This document shows, piece after piece, positions 1 to 8,879 of a stretch of 64,000 bases of DNA; within the stretch, counting starts at the first letter, position 1, and every line of letters starts with the position of its first letter. The translations under genes were made by a program, and so were the position numbers. The notes below the pieces were generated by a model. That model was not told the origin of the DNA, ran no database searches, and was given only the letters and a program-made list of their open reading frames with translations. The DNA lies in contig NZ_JAMXSB010000002.1 in the NCBI RefSeq assembly GCF_024124665.1, positions 535,281-599,280 of the forward strand, in the 5' to 3' direction. The stretch comes from Pleionea sp. CnH1-48. GTDB taxonomy: Bacteria > Pseudomonadota > Gammaproteobacteria > Enterobacterales > Kangiellaceae.

Positions 1-831
1 CATGTCGCATCGAACAATTTACAACTACAATTAGTCCGTTTATTTGTTGATACTATGCTCAATCAAACCTTGTCTTCTAATAACTTAACTTCTCAAACGA
101 TTAAGGAAGCAGTGACGGCGAGTGGCCACTGGAACGAAAGTAAACTCGCGACTCTCAGCCAGTCCGCGACTCCAGTAAATACTCTCAAACAGGACTGGAA
201 ACAAAACCTGCTGCAAATAAAAACATTGCTAGAAACTTCGCCAGACACTTTTAGTAGAGCCGAAAAACTATTTTCTAAACCGCTTACCAACGCCATGAGT
301 AACCTGCTCGCAAATCTGCCGACAAAAGCTTCGCCAGGAACATCCATGGAACCTCAGCAGATAAAAGAAATCCTGCTGCAACTAAATGACAAAATTGAAG
401 CTTCTCTCTCGAGAGTACGGTGGGTACAAAGCCAAAATGTGGTTGCAGATAACACACCGACTACCCAATGGCTTACGGAGTTTCCCTTTCTTCACCATCA
501 ACAAGTCTCCTTAATTCAAATGATGATTGAAAGAGAACCACAAAACTCCGATAAAAAGTCCGCAAAAAAATGGAGTGTCACCATTCGCTTCGAGTTTGAA
601 AACTTAGGGCCGATTAAAGCCATAGTACAGCTGGTTAACGATCGCTTCTCGGTACGCTTTATTGCCGAACAACCACAAACACAGCAACTGTTTATGGATC
701 ACATCAACCAACTAAAAGAAGAACTCAAGGAAGCAGGAGTTAAAGTAGATAGCCTTGACTCTCAGACAGGTAATGCATCACCACTATTAACGCCAAGCTC
801 AGGCGAACATATTATTGAATTTAAGGTATAA
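1..831 (+). CDS. fliK: FliK-like flagellar hook-length control protein, C-terminal part (5' end outside window)
   Basis: The frame is open from base 1 without a stop, so the ATG at 55 is probably internal and the gene begins upstream of the window. The last ~90 residues resemble the FliK C-terminal (Flg_hook) domain: a core of the form LGPIKAIVQL, then a basic strand (FSVRF), then a long amphipathic helix and a segment ending AGVKVDSL. In this family the C-terminal domain touches FlhB and switches export from hook to filament subunits. The next gene, 2 bp away, is a small FlhB C-domain homologue, which supports the call. The N-terminal region is low in recognisable motifs, as is usual for FliK. 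The identification rests on fold pattern and context, not on a strict signature. Confidence 0.6.
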   Translation, partial: HVASNNLQLQLVRLFVDTMLNQTLSSNNLTSQTIKEAVTASGHWNESKLATLSQSATPVNTLKQDWKQNLLQIKTLLETSPDTFSRAEKLFSKPLTNAMSNLLANLPTKASPGTSMEPQQIKEILLQLNDKIEASLSRVRWVQSQNVVADNTPTTQWLTEFPFLHHQQVSLIQMMIEREPQNSDKKSAKKWSVTIRFEFENLGPIKAIVQLVNDRFSVRFIAEQPQTQQLFMDHINQLKEELKEAGVKVDSLDSQTGNASPLLTPSSGEHIIEFKV

Positions 832-833
832 CC

Positions 834-1121
834 GTGGATAAAGACAAAACTTCAAAAGCATCCGCATTACAGTACGACGGAAAAAACACTCCCAAGATTG
901 TCGCACAAGGTGAAGGCCTGTTAGCAGAAGATATTATTCGCATCGCAGAAGAACACGATGTTTATATTCATGAAGATCCGGTGCTTGTGGATGTTTTGTC
1001 ACAGTTAGAACTGGGTGATGAAATACCCGAAGTACTTTATCTTGCGGTGGCCAAAGTGATTGCCTTTGCCTACATGCTACAAGAAAAAGCTCCGGAGAAC
1101 TTCATTAATAAAAAAGAATAG
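834..1121 (+). CDS. FlhB C-terminal-domain-like protein (EscU/YscU/HrcU family, FlhX/YlqH type)
   Basis: A 95-residue protein starting at GTG 2 bp after the FliK-like gene, so the two are probably co-translated. It has the small soluble domain found after the autocleavage site in FlhB/YscU: a strand-rich start (ALQYDG, then PKIVAQGEG), a helix with IIRIAEEHDV, then the IHEDPVLVDVLSQLELGDEIPE stretch and a final helix. No membrane part is present, and the NPTH cleavage motif is replaced by GKNTPK. Such stand-alone domains (FlhX, Bacillus YlqH) can partly substitute for the FlhB C-terminal domain. It ends before a short GC hairpin at about 1122-1143. Confidence 0.75.
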   Translation: MDKDKTSKASALQYDGKNTPKIVAQGEGLLAEDIIRIAEEHDVYIHEDPVLVDVLSQLELGDEIPEVLYLAVAKVIAFAYMLQEKAPENFINKKE

Positions 1122-1157
1122 AGCCAGCGCAATGCTGGCGTTATTGATATCTAAATA

Positions 1158-1688
1158 TCAGCATCTACGACGCTGAATGGCCATTGCAAACAAAGCGAAC
1201 ATAAACAGCATAAACATATTAGCCTCGGGAATCGCTGCGACCTGATACATAATCGTATAATCAGCAGATAATGGTTGTTGAGGAACGTGATACCAGGTTT
1301 CTACATAGGCTCCCAGGCTGGTGAACTCAAAGTTACCCGAATTATAATCTCCTATCACATCAAAAAAAGTGAGTACATTCGACCAACCTTTAAAGTAATC
1401 CAGCGCTTTGTTAACAGAGCCGTCACAATTAAAATGAAAGAAGTCATTCATCGTAATATTATCGCCATTACAGGTGAGCCAGATATCTGCAATGTAGTAC
1501 CCATCCTGAGCATGTAACCCCATTCCTACTCCCTGACTAATGTAGTTACCGTTACTATCGTAGTAGGTATTAGGGCTTCCCGTAACCATAAAAATATCGT
1601 CATCATTAGGATCTGGCATAATAGGCGTTGCCAATACCTGTCCCATCATCCCGCAAAAAACAAATAGAGTGGCTAATATTTTTCTCAT
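1158..1688 (-). CDS. Secreted PEP-CTERM-like protein
   Basis: 176 residues. The N-terminus is a signal peptide ending near ATP. The C-terminus has the three-part sorting pattern of PEP-CTERM proteins: IPEA, a hydrophobic stretch (FMLFMFALFAMAI) and a basic tail (QRRRC). PEP has drifted to PEA, so this is a variant signal. The mature part is rich in Asn, Asp, Tyr and Trp and contains two Cys likely to form a disulfide; I do not recognise its family. A good ribosome site (AAGGAG) precedes the ATG. The role is likely surface or matrix attachment through an exosortase, by family knowledge only. No exosortase gene is in the window. Confidence 0.7.
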   Translation of the reverse strand: MRKILATLFVFCGMMGQVLATPIMPDPNDDDIFMVTGSPNTYYDSNGNYISQGVGMGLHAQDGYYIADIWLTCNGDNITMNDFFHFNCDGSVNKALDYFKGWSNVLTFFDVIGDYNSGNFEFTSLGAYVETWYHVPQQPLSADYTIMYQVAAIPEANMFMLFMFALFAMAIQRRRC

Positions 1689-1848
1689 TGTATTTCTCCT
1701 TGTAAACTTTCATCAATGTACCCTCCCTATAACATCATAAAATCTTGAGAAGAAAAACTGTCATTGTTGTTTTTTGTGGCATTGAGATAAAAGGAGTGAA
1801 TCATGTAAATTATTTTGACATATTGGGCAGCAATTATTTTAAATCAAC

Positions 1849-1878
1849 AAAAAGCCGCGTAAAAACACGGCTTTCTGA
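1849..1878 (-). terminator. Rho-independent terminator of the rtcB-like gene
   Basis: On the minus strand the arms AAGCCGTG and CGCGGCTT flank a T-rich loop and are followed by TTTTTG, just past the stop of the RtcB gene. Confidence 0.7.
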
Positions 1879-1879
1879 T

Positions 1880-3085
1880 TCAGGCTTTTGTTGTTTTGTA
1901 GGTAATGATTGGTCGGAATGCAGCAACCAGTTTGATTAATCCAGCTTCCAACAAATCATCTATCACTCGATCAATTTTTTTGTAGGCTTGCGGAGCTTCT
2001 TCATAAAGTAACTCACGATCTTTGCAGATCACTTTGCTACCCAACTCTGTTGTGGTTAACTGATTCGCATGAAAACGTGGTCTCAATCGCCCTTTGCATT
2101 CACTGCGCTTCCACTTACGACCTGCGCCATGAGCTAAAGAAAATCCGGCTTTAGCCATTACCTCGGAGTTTTCAACTAGTGGCTTAACCAGATAACTTAA
2201 AGTGCCACGAGATCCGGGGATCATAACCATCCCCTTGTCCGTCGGTGTGGCTCCCTTTCGATGAATCCAATTATCCTTAGTTGACTCATGATATGGCATC
2301 ATTAGCTTAGCTTCATCTTCTTCCATTGAAACAACATTGTTATGAGTAATGTCTAAAACTCTTTCACCTTCAACGGATAACTGAGTCATCATTCGATGAG
2401 CAATGGCTCGTCGATTACACTCAGCCCATTGAATAGCAAAGTTATGCTTACGCAAATACTCCAGACCTTCCGGTTCATTTGCAAGAAGCCCTTTTGCTCC
2501 ATACTGGTCAACATGCTGACGTAATATCCATTGACCAAGACCGCGAGAACCGCTATGAACCAATAGCACAGCCGCAGACTTCTTTAGATTCAAAGACTCA
2601 AACAAAGTACTATCATACACTGTCTCAACTTTTTGAATTTCAGCAAAATGGTTACCGCCCCCAATGGTTCCCATGCGCTCGTTAGCAAACTGCCACCAAT
2701 CGTCAGAATCCTCGCAAGACAAAGCTTCAACAAAAGCTTGCTCATTAAAGGGGGTATCGTCATTGAGTTGGCTTAACTTTTTTTCCCAACGAGATAGATT
2801 TATTTTGTGGGCTGGTTGCTCCAATTGCCAAAGCCCCATACCACAGCCAATATCACTGCCCACTAAATGAGGATAAACAATACCGTTGCTCACAAACGCA
2901 GCGCCAATTGGTTGGCCTTTACCAGGATGCAAGTCGGGCATACCGATGCCACAACACATGCCTGGTAACTCTAGTGTTTTTTTAAGTTGTTCAACAGCCG
3001 TGGTTTCTAACCAGTTTTTATCAGAGATAATGATACGAGCCGTTTTATTATTAGAATGTTCAATTGTTTTAATGACATTGCCCAT
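1880..3085 (-). CDS. rtcB: RtcB-family RNA ligase
   Basis: 401 residues, in the usual range for the shorter RtcB branch. Family marks are visible in order: GMPDLHPGKG near residue 50 (metal-site Asp/His), GSDIGCGMG near 76 (metal-site Cys), GGGNHFAEIQ near 143, HSGSRGLG near 178, and SLAHGAGRKWKR near 318, whose His is the one guanylylated in RtcB. RtcB joins 2',3'-cyclic phosphate or 3'-phosphate RNA ends to 5'-OH ends using GTP and Mn2+, in RNA repair. The gene stands alone; no archease, rtcA or prfH lies beside it. The C-terminus (FRPIITYKTTKA) matches the RtcB branch common in proteobacteria. The ATG at 3085 is the only reasonable start. Confidence 0.92.
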   Translation of the reverse strand: MGNVIKTIEHSNNKTARIIISDKNWLETTAVEQLKKTLELPGMCCGIGMPDLHPGKGQPIGAAFVSNGIVYPHLVGSDIGCGMGLWQLEQPAHKINLSRWEKKLSQLNDDTPFNEQAFVEALSCEDSDDWWQFANERMGTIGGGNHFAEIQKVETVYDSTLFESLNLKKSAAVLLVHSGSRGLGQWILRQHVDQYGAKGLLANEPEGLEYLRKHNFAIQWAECNRRAIAHRMMTQLSVEGERVLDITHNNVVSMEEDEAKLMMPYHESTKDNWIHRKGATPTDKGMVMIPGSRGTLSYLVKPLVENSEVMAKAGFSLAHGAGRKWKRSECKGRLRPRFHANQLTTTELGSKVICKDRELLYEEAPQAYKKIDRVIDDLLEAGLIKLVAAFRPIITYKTTKA

Positions 3086-3260
3086 TGTAAAATTTCCATT
3101 TGAATAGTTTTCAAAACAACTGCACTCAATCTCTACAGATCCTGTGTCAGTTGATAATCAATAGCAATAACAATGTCGAGCCCTAAGGATGTCGATCTTT
3201 TGTCTCAATAAAAAATGATGTTCCTTAGTTAGAACAAATAATTTAAATGAGTTGTGTATC

Positions 3261-3400
3261 TATACCCAAAGTATTCTAAGGTGCAGGTAGGCGGCCAGCA
3301 AGCGAATCCCCTGAGCTTAGCTTTACTAAGTGATTGGGGTGAGTGCGCGCAGCTCTGCAACTTGAACAATAGCGCTGCACCTTGAAAGGCGACGGATATA
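3261..3400. repeat. ERIC-like (IRU) palindromic repeat, copy 1
   Basis: 140 bp bounded by TATACCC and (imperfect) GGATATA. The core reads as the ERIC centre: GAATCCCC, GAGCTTAG, ACTAAGTGATTGGGGTGAG, then CGCGCAGC and CTTGAAAGGCGACGG. It matches copy 2 at 11146-11285 base for base over most of its length and is exactly the same size. It lies in the rtcB-leuB intergenic gap. ERIC elements are miniature palindromes first described in enterobacteria and also known from Vibrio. Confidence 0.85.
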
Positions 3401-3535
3401 TTCAATCAAAAGGAATTAATGGCCCAACATCTTATAAGTTAAATAAGTAGATTTCATAGTTCGCCTCCCGTGGCAAATAACAATAATTGGACGCATTATA
3501 ATTCGTTAAATTTTATTAGCAAGCAGAAACCCAAG

Positions 3536-3570
3536 AAAAAAGCCCTGATGTTTTCCACCAAGGCTTTTTT
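3536..3570 (-). terminator. Terminator of the leuCDB operon
   Basis: On the minus strand AAAAAAGCCTTGG and CAGGGCTTTTTT form a stem with a T-run about 20 bp after the leuB stop. The A-tract on the other side could make it work in both directions. Confidence 0.75.
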
Positions 3571-3590
3571 ACACTCACACTCGAAAACAA

Positions 3591-4661
3591 TTATTTTAAA
3601 GCTGCAATCACCGCATCCCCCATTGCCTGCGTGTTCACACTTTCGTTACCCGCAGCGATATCGGCAGTGCGGTATCCCTGATCCAATACAACACCAACAG
3701 CCTTTTCTACTTGTTCGGCCAAATCGGCTCGCTGCAAACTAAACCGCAACATCATGGCCACCGATAATATGGTAGCCAGAGGGTTCGCAACTCCACCGCC
3801 AGCAATGTCTGGTGCCGATCCATGAATAGGCTCATACATACCTTTGCCATTAGCATCGAGACTCGCCGATGGCAACATACCAATAGAGCCTGTTAACATG
3901 GCTGCGGCATCCGATAAAATATCACCAAACATATTGCCAGTGACTATCACATCAAATTGCTTTGGCTCGCGAATCAACTGCATCGCAGCGTTATCGACAT
4001 ACATGTGACTTAACTCAACATCAGGATACTCTTTACCGACTTCGGTCACAACGTCTCGCCACAGCTCGGTGACTTCAAGCACATTGGCTTTATCGACAGA
4101 ACATAAACGCTTGTTACGTTTTTGTGCGGCTTTAAATCCGGCATGAGCAATTCGACGAATTTCAGACTCGCTATAAACATAGGTGTTTACGCCGACTTTC
4201 TCGCCATTGACTTCACTGACACCGCGCGGTTGACCAAAATAAATTCCGCCCGTTAATTCTCGGATGATGAGAATATCCAAACCTGCAACTAACTCAGCTT
4301 TTAAGCTCGATGCCTCAGCCAACTGCGGATACAAAACAGCAGGCCGCAAATTGGCAAATAATTCTAATTGAGAGCGTAAACCCAATAAGGCTTTTTCTGG
4401 TCGAATAGAAATATCCAGAGCTTCCCATTTAGGGCCTCCAACAGCCCCCAGTAAAACAGCATCAGCACACTTTGCTTTTTGCAATGTCTCTTCAGGTAAA
4501 GGAATGCCCGTCGAGTCAATGGCAGCGCCGCCCACTAAGGCTTCTTCCAGGGTAACATCCAAACCATGATGCTGTTGCAAATGCTCTAACACTCGCTTGG
4601 CCTGAGCAACAATTTCTGGGCCGATACCATCACCAGGTAATACTAAAACAGATTGAGTCAT
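3591..4661 (-). CDS. leuB: 3-isopropylmalate dehydrogenase
   Basis: 356 residues, full length. It oxidises and decarboxylates 3-isopropylmalate with NAD+ in leucine synthesis. Visible marks: [12 protein letters not shown] at the N-terminus, the substrate-binding run [13 protein letters not shown] near residue 95, ELTGGIYFG near 135, [15 protein letters not shown] segment ([11 protein letters not shown]) near 186, the metal-binding [14 protein letters not shown] near 243, and [12 protein letters not shown] near 277. It is the last gene of leuC-leuD-leuB, 18 bp after leuD, and is followed by a terminator. leuA is not in the window. Confidence 0.97.
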   Translation of the reverse strand: MTQSVLVLPGDGIGPEIVAQAKRVLEHLQQHHGLDVTLEEALVGGAAIDSTGIPLPEETLQKAKCADAVLLGAVGGPKWEALDISIRPEKALLGLRSQLELFANLRPAVLYPQLAEASSLKAELVAGLDILIIRELTGGIYFGQPRGVSEVNGEKVGVNTYVYSESEIRRIAHAGFKAAQKRNKRLCSVDKANVLEVTELWRDVVTEVGKEYPDVELSHMYVDNAAMQLIREPKQFDVIVTGNMFGDILSDAAAMLTGSIGMLPSASLDANGKGMYEPIHGSAPDIAGGGVANPLATILSVAMMLRFSLQRADLAEQVEKAVGVVLDQGYRTADIAAGNESVNTQAMGDAVIAALK

Positions 4662-4679
4662 GGGTGAAAAACTCCTTCA

Positions 4680-5345
4680 CTATTTGGCGATTGTCGCAAA
4701 CACCCAGGGCGCTTGCTCCCGGTGTTTGGCTTCAAATTGTTTAATCTTGTCGGCTTGTTGCAACGTCAAACCGATGTCGTCTAAGCCTTCTAATAAGCAA
4801 TGCTTACGTCCGGGTTCGACATCAAAAGCAAGGGTTGTTTGTCCGTTTGCCAAAGGATGGCTGAATTTCAATTGCTGCTCAGATAAAAGCACCGTCACTT
4901 CAAAGCCTGTATTTTCGACGCAGGCTTTAAAAAGCTGATCGACGGTTTCTTCATCAAGAACGATGGGCAAAATACCATTTTTAAAACAGTTGTTAAAAAA
5001 GATATCGGCGTAACTTGGAGCGATGATGGTTTTGAATCCATAGTCAGCCAACGCCCAGGGTGCGTGTTCACGGCTACTACCACAGCCAAAATTTTGTCGG
5101 GCTAACAACACCTGCGCATTTTGATAGCGATCCTGATTAAGCACAAAGTCGCTATTCAGTGGCCGTTGGCTGCAATCCATCTCTGGTTCGCCCTGGTCCA
5201 GGTAACGCCACTCATCAAACAAATAAGGGCCAAACCCCGAACGACGAATCGATTTAAGAAATTGTTTGGGTATGATCGCATCGGTATCCACGTTGGCTCT
5301 ATCAAGTGGAGCCGCCTTTGCGCAAAACTCTTTAAATGCTTCCAT
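4680..5345 (-). CDS. leuD: 3-isopropylmalate dehydratase small subunit
   Basis: The start chosen is the ATG at 5345, because it overlaps the leuC stop (TGATG) and follows a strong AGGAGGT; a longer reading to 5375 would run into leuC. The resulting ~221-residue protein carries the swivel-domain marks [27 protein letters not shown] and [17 protein letters not shown]. With LeuC it isomerises 2-isopropylmalate to 3-isopropylmalate. The one-base overlap with leuC implies translational coupling, which fits a subunit pair needed in equal amounts. Confidence 0.97.
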   Translation of the reverse strand: MEAFKEFCAKAAPLDRANVDTDAIIPKQFLKSIRRSGFGPYLFDEWRYLDQGEPEMDCSQRPLNSDFVLNQDRYQNAQVLLARQNFGCGSSREHAPWALADYGFKTIIAPSYADIFFNNCFKNGILPIVLDEETVDQLFKACVENTGFEVTVLLSEQQLKFSHPLANGQTTLAFDVEPGRKHCLLEGLDDIGLTLQQADKIKQFEAKHREQAPWVFATIAK

Positions 5346-6820
5346 CAGGCTACCTCCTCTGCTGCCACTAACCATTCACGAACATCAACAAAATGCCCAG
5401 CTATAGCCGCTGCGGCAGCCATGGGAGGACTGACTAAATGGGTCCGTCCGCCTTGCCCTTGTCGACCTTCAAAATTACGATTCGATGTCGACGCGCAATG
5501 ATCACCTGGAGCCAATCGATCGGCATTCATTGCCAGACACATTGAGCATCCAGGTTGACGCCATTCAAACCCGGCATCGGTAAAAATCTTATCTAATCCT
5601 TCTTTCTCTGCCTGTTCTTTTACCAGGCCCGAGCCAGGCACCACAATGGCCAGCTCTATGCTGGACGCCACCTGCTTTCCTTTCACCACATCGGCGGCCA
5701 CACGTAAGTCTTCGATACGAGAGTTAGTGCAGGAACCAATAAATACTTTGTTCAACGGAATATCCGCAAGAGACTGTTTAGCCGTTAAGCCCATATACTC
5801 AAGTGCTCGGTCCATGCCCTGCTGCTTGACCGAATCGGATTCTTTTTGCGGATCGGGCACCGATTGTTTTACGGGTATGACCATCTCTGGCGATGTTCCC
5901 CAGGAGACTTGAGGTTCGATAGTCGTCGCATCAAGTAGTACGACTTTGTCGAAGCGTGCACCATCATCAGACACCAACTCTCGCCAAGCGCTAACAGCTT
6001 GGTCCCAAAGCTCACCTTTTGGCGCTAATGGACGTCCCTTAACATACTCTAAGGTTTTGTCATCAACACCGATAACGCCGACACGAGCTCCCGCTTCGAT
6101 GGCCATATTGCAGACGGTCATGCGCCCTTCCATAGAAAGCGCTTCGATGGCTTCTCCGGCAAATTCAACGGCATAACCCGTTCCACCCGCTGTACCAATA
6201 TCCGCGATAATCGCCAGCACCAGATCTTTAGCCGTCACACCCGGGTTCAAATGCCCATCCACTCGCACCAGCATGTTCTTCATCTTTTTTTGCCGTAGGC
6301 ATTGGGTGGCCAGCACATGCTCAACTTCGGAGGTACCAATACCAAAGGACATAGCGCCAAAAGCACCATGAGTCGCCGTGTGAGAATCGCCACACACAAT
6401 GGTCATGCCGGGCAAGGTAGCTCCCTGCTCTGGACCCATAACATGCACGATACCCTGGCGTTTATCGCCCAGCCCGAATTCGGTAATCCCAAAATCGCGA
6501 CAATTTGCTTCGAGTGTCTCTACCTGTAATCGCGACACTGGGTCCGTAATACCCAGCTCCAGATCTTTTGTCGGTACATTATGATCAGGCACAGCCAGAT
6601 TAGCAGACACCCTGTGGGGCTGACGTTGCGCCAGACGCAAACCTTCGAACGCCTGTGGCGAAGTCACCTCGTGCAACAGCTGTCGATCAATATAAATCAG
6701 GGCCGTACCATCGTCTTCTTCGCTGATCAAATGTTGCTGCCACAGTTTGTCGTAGAGTGTCTGTGGAGAATTCGTCTGTGGAGAATTCTGTAGAGAATGC
6801 GATTGGGTCTCGTTGCTCAT
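5345..6820 (-). CDS. leuC: 3-isopropylmalate dehydratase large subunit
   Basis: 491 residues, slightly longer than usual because of a 20-residue polar N-terminal extension rich in Asn, Gln and Ser with a repeated NSPQT. The aconitase-family 4Fe-4S ligands are present: Cys in [13 protein letters not shown] near residue 367 and the CSMCLAMN pair near 427. [13 protein letters not shown] and the NRNFEGRQG substrate motif are also clear. It is first in the leuCDB operon; a GAGG ribosome site lies before the ATG. The divergent LysR gene and the palindrome between them suggest leucine-pathway control at transcription. Confidence 0.97.
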   Translation of the reverse strand: MSNETQSHSLQNSPQTNSPQTLYDKLWQQHLISEEDDGTALIYIDRQLLHEVTSPQAFEGLRLAQRQPHRVSANLAVPDHNVPTKDLELGITDPVSRLQVETLEANCRDFGITEFGLGDKRQGIVHVMGPEQGATLPGMTIVCGDSHTATHGAFGAMSFGIGTSEVEHVLATQCLRQKKMKNMLVRVDGHLNPGVTAKDLVLAIIADIGTAGGTGYAVEFAGEAIEALSMEGRMTVCNMAIEAGARVGVIGVDDKTLEYVKGRPLAPKGELWDQAVSAWRELVSDDGARFDKVVLLDATTIEPQVSWGTSPEMVIPVKQSVPDPQKESDSVKQQGMDRALEYMGLTAKQSLADIPLNKVFIGSCTNSRIEDLRVAADVVKGKQVASSIELAIVVPGSGLVKEQAEKEGLDKIFTDAGFEWRQPGCSMCLAMNADRLAPGDHCASTSNRNFEGRQGQGGRTHLVSPPMAAAAAIAGHFVDVREWLVAAEEVA

Positions 6821-6903
6821 TGTCGCCTCAATTAAGTTCTTATGATGATTCGAGCTTACTGCAACCTCAAAAATAACTCCAATTCATTATTTTTATATAT
6901 TTC

Positions 6904-6918
6904 ATTCCACTTAGGAAT
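6904..6918. promoter_or_regulatory. Palindromic LysR-type operator between leuC and the LysR gene
   Basis: ATTCC-N5-GGAAT, a perfect 5-bp inverted repeat with the T-N11-A form used by LysR proteins, sits in the 140-bp divergent promoter region, about 85 bp upstream of leuC and 45 bp upstream of the regulator start. Confidence 0.55.
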
Positions 6919-6962
6919 AGAATAAACTTATGACATATTCCTTTCTTACGACCTCGAGTGTT

Positions 6963-7859
6963 ATGGACGCAAAAACTCTAAAGTCATTTATTGCCGTGGC
7001 CACCCACCACTCCTTTACAACCGCATCCGAACAATTGCACCTGACACAGCCGGCCATTAGCAAGCGCATCGCGGCATTAGAAAAAAGCCTTGAATGTCGT
7101 CTGTTTGATCGTGTCGGTCACAATATCCAGCTCACCGCCGAAGGGCAGTTGTTGCTGAAAGAAGCTCAGCAACTGGTGCAGCAAATGGAGTTTACTCGAC
7201 AAAAAGTGCGGAATTTATCCGGTGCCATTGCAGGACCGTTGCAAGTGGCTACAGGGCACCACATTGGCCTGCATAGACTGCCCAAAATCATTAAAGCGTT
7301 ATTAGCGCAACACTCAGGTATTGATTTGAATATTCAATTTATGGATTCAGAAGAAGCCTGGCAAGGTGTGCTAGAAGGCAACATCGAATTGGCGGTATTA
7401 ACGCTGCCCGAAGACAATCAACCGTCTTTTAATCATCCTCAATTGCAACATTACCCTATTTGGAACGATCAATTGGGTCTGTTTTGTGCTCACGATTACG
7501 AGCTGGCATCTCATACCAATAAAGGACTTCAGGTATTGTCGGATTACCCAGTGATATTCCCTGATAAATTTACTTTCACCCGCACCAGTATCATTCGCTA
7601 TTTTAATGAACACGACATCCCCTTACCGCAGATAAAAACAGGGAACTATCTAGAGACCATAAAAACATTGGTGGAATGTGGCCTTGGCTGGGGCGTTCTG
7701 CCAAAAACCTTAGAGAACAATCAATTAGTTCAGCTTTTTGAAGATGAATTTAAACTGCACCGAACATTGGGACTTATTCATCATAAAAAACGTCCCATGT
7801 CGAATGCCGCTAAAGCCTTCCTTGATTTATTGTTAACCGACGCTGACGCAACAGGTTAA
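6963..7859 (+). CDS. LysR-family transcriptional regulator, divergent from leuCDB
   Basis: The ATG at 6963 (MDAKTLKSF) is preferred to the upstream one at 6930 because LysR proteins begin with this helix. Residues 1-60 form the winged helix-turn-helix with the family pattern FTTASEQLHLTQPAISKRIAALE; the rest is the two-lobed effector domain (about residues 90-290). The divergent position beside leuC is seen in Pseudomonas and relatives and suggests that it controls leuCDB with 2-isopropylmalate or a related effector, which is inference. It converges with the next minus-strand gene, overlapping it by 4 bp. Confidence 0.9.
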   Translation: MDAKTLKSFIAVATHHSFTTASEQLHLTQPAISKRIAALEKSLECRLFDRVGHNIQLTAEGQLLLKEAQQLVQQMEFTRQKVRNLSGAIAGPLQVATGHHIGLHRLPKIIKALLAQHSGIDLNIQFMDSEEAWQGVLEGNIELAVLTLPEDNQPSFNHPQLQHYPIWNDQLGLFCAHDYELASHTNKGLQVLSDYPVIFPDKFTFTRTSIIRYFNEHDIPLPQIKTGNYLETIKTLVECGLGWGVLPKTLENNQLVQLFEDEFKLHRTLGLIHHKKRPMSNAAKAFLDLLLTDADATG

Positions 7860-8077
7860 ATATCAATAGCACGTCCTGTAATGGTCAGACGTACCATTTT
7901 TCGGCGATCAGTACCCGAACGCCGCTCAGTTCCCATACGCATATCAGGAATCGTCATTGCCTGACCTCGCACCTGACGGCGGTCGATACCAGAACGTCGA
8001 TCATCGTCATCAAAACGACGCTCATCGAATGCCATATCGGTCCATTGAACTTCTTCGGTCTCTTTAACATCACTCAT
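7856..8077 (-). CDS. Small Arg/Asp-rich protein with repeated RRSGxDRR motif
   Basis: 73 residues with two copies of RRSGIDRR / RRSGTDRR separated by a short hydrophobic linker (QAMTIPDMRMG). I do not recognise a named function. Proteins with tandem RR-SG-DRR stretches occur in marine gammaproteobacteria, often near PilZ or signalling genes. The 3' end overlaps the LysR gene by 4 bp in convergent orientation. The composition is strongly biased but the reading frame is clean. Confidence 0.6.
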   Translation of the reverse strand: MSDVKETEEVQWTDMAFDERRFDDDDRRSGIDRRQVRGQAMTIPDMRMGTERRSGTDRRKMVRLTITGRAIDI

Positions 8078-8408
8078 GAAAATGGAGTCACTATCAGTAG
8101 GTTAACTGGTTCCTGTTCAAGCCCAACAGTATGATTGATAACGCAGGCTCTTTGATGCTTATTCAAGCTGGGGCGCAGTTTATCAATCTTCAACAACACT
8201 TCCAACAGACGTAAGTGCTATCTGACAAAATCTAATCAAAGGCTCTGTCACACCTAAGCACTCTATTTACAGTATAGTGTGCAAAAAACAAAATTTGAAT
8301 GAGTTCTCAACTTTTCGCCTTTTATTACCGCTTGTCGGAGAAATTGCTCAGTTGAGATACCTATGCTTCCATTAGCGTCTACTATCAGCTCATGTCACTC
8401 TTATTAAG
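8078..8408. other. Intergenic stretch, no gene seen
   Basis: 331 bp between a minus- and a plus-strand gene, so it should hold two divergent promoters. I see no repeat, RNA gene or convincing small reading frame. Confidence 0.5.
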
Positions 8409-8870
8409 TTGTATTGTGGTATGAAAAACTTAGCAGATTCGCTTATGCAGCTCATGCTGGCGCATGAGTTTACCGATGGTTCCGTTGTCTTTTGTGAGCA
8501 ACAGTATGAAGCTTGGCTTAAACAGAACAAGATTCAACCAGAACACTTGCGCTCTATCGAACAAAACCTGATTACCCACCTCATTCACGGTCTTAAAAGC
8601 AAGCACCTCACCGCCAATCAGGCCCATGAAATTCTGGTCCAATTTATCACTTTCTCAAATCATGATATATCTCAATCTATCTACGCTATGGCGCGTGTAT
8701 GTGCCATTCTTAAGGAGAACCAGATTGCCGGTCAGTCCACAGCATTTTTTATTCGCTTTAAAGAAGAAAGTGATCGTATCAAAAGTCATTCTGCGACTCA
8801 GTACGGTTGCGAATCCATTCATTACAGCGAGCGCTATAAGACACCCTGCAAAACCAAAAAGCGAGCTTAG
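8409..8870 (+). CDS. Hypothetical protein upstream of a diguanylate cyclase
   Basis: 153 residues, helical, no signal peptide and no family I recognise. The true start may be the second Met (8421, MKNLADSL). It ends 9 bp before the GGDEF gene and in the same direction, so the two are probably one operon. The C-terminal tail is basic (CKTKKRA). A role in the c-di-GMP circuit is possible from position only. Confidence 0.6.
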   Translation: MYCGMKNLADSLMQLMLAHEFTDGSVVFCEQQYEAWLKQNKIQPEHLRSIEQNLITHLIHGLKSKHLTANQAHEILVQFITFSNHDISQSIYAMARVCAILKENQIAGQSTAFFIRFKEESDRIKSHSATQYGCESIHYSERYKTPCKTKKRA

Positions 8871-8879
8871 CCTGTCGTT

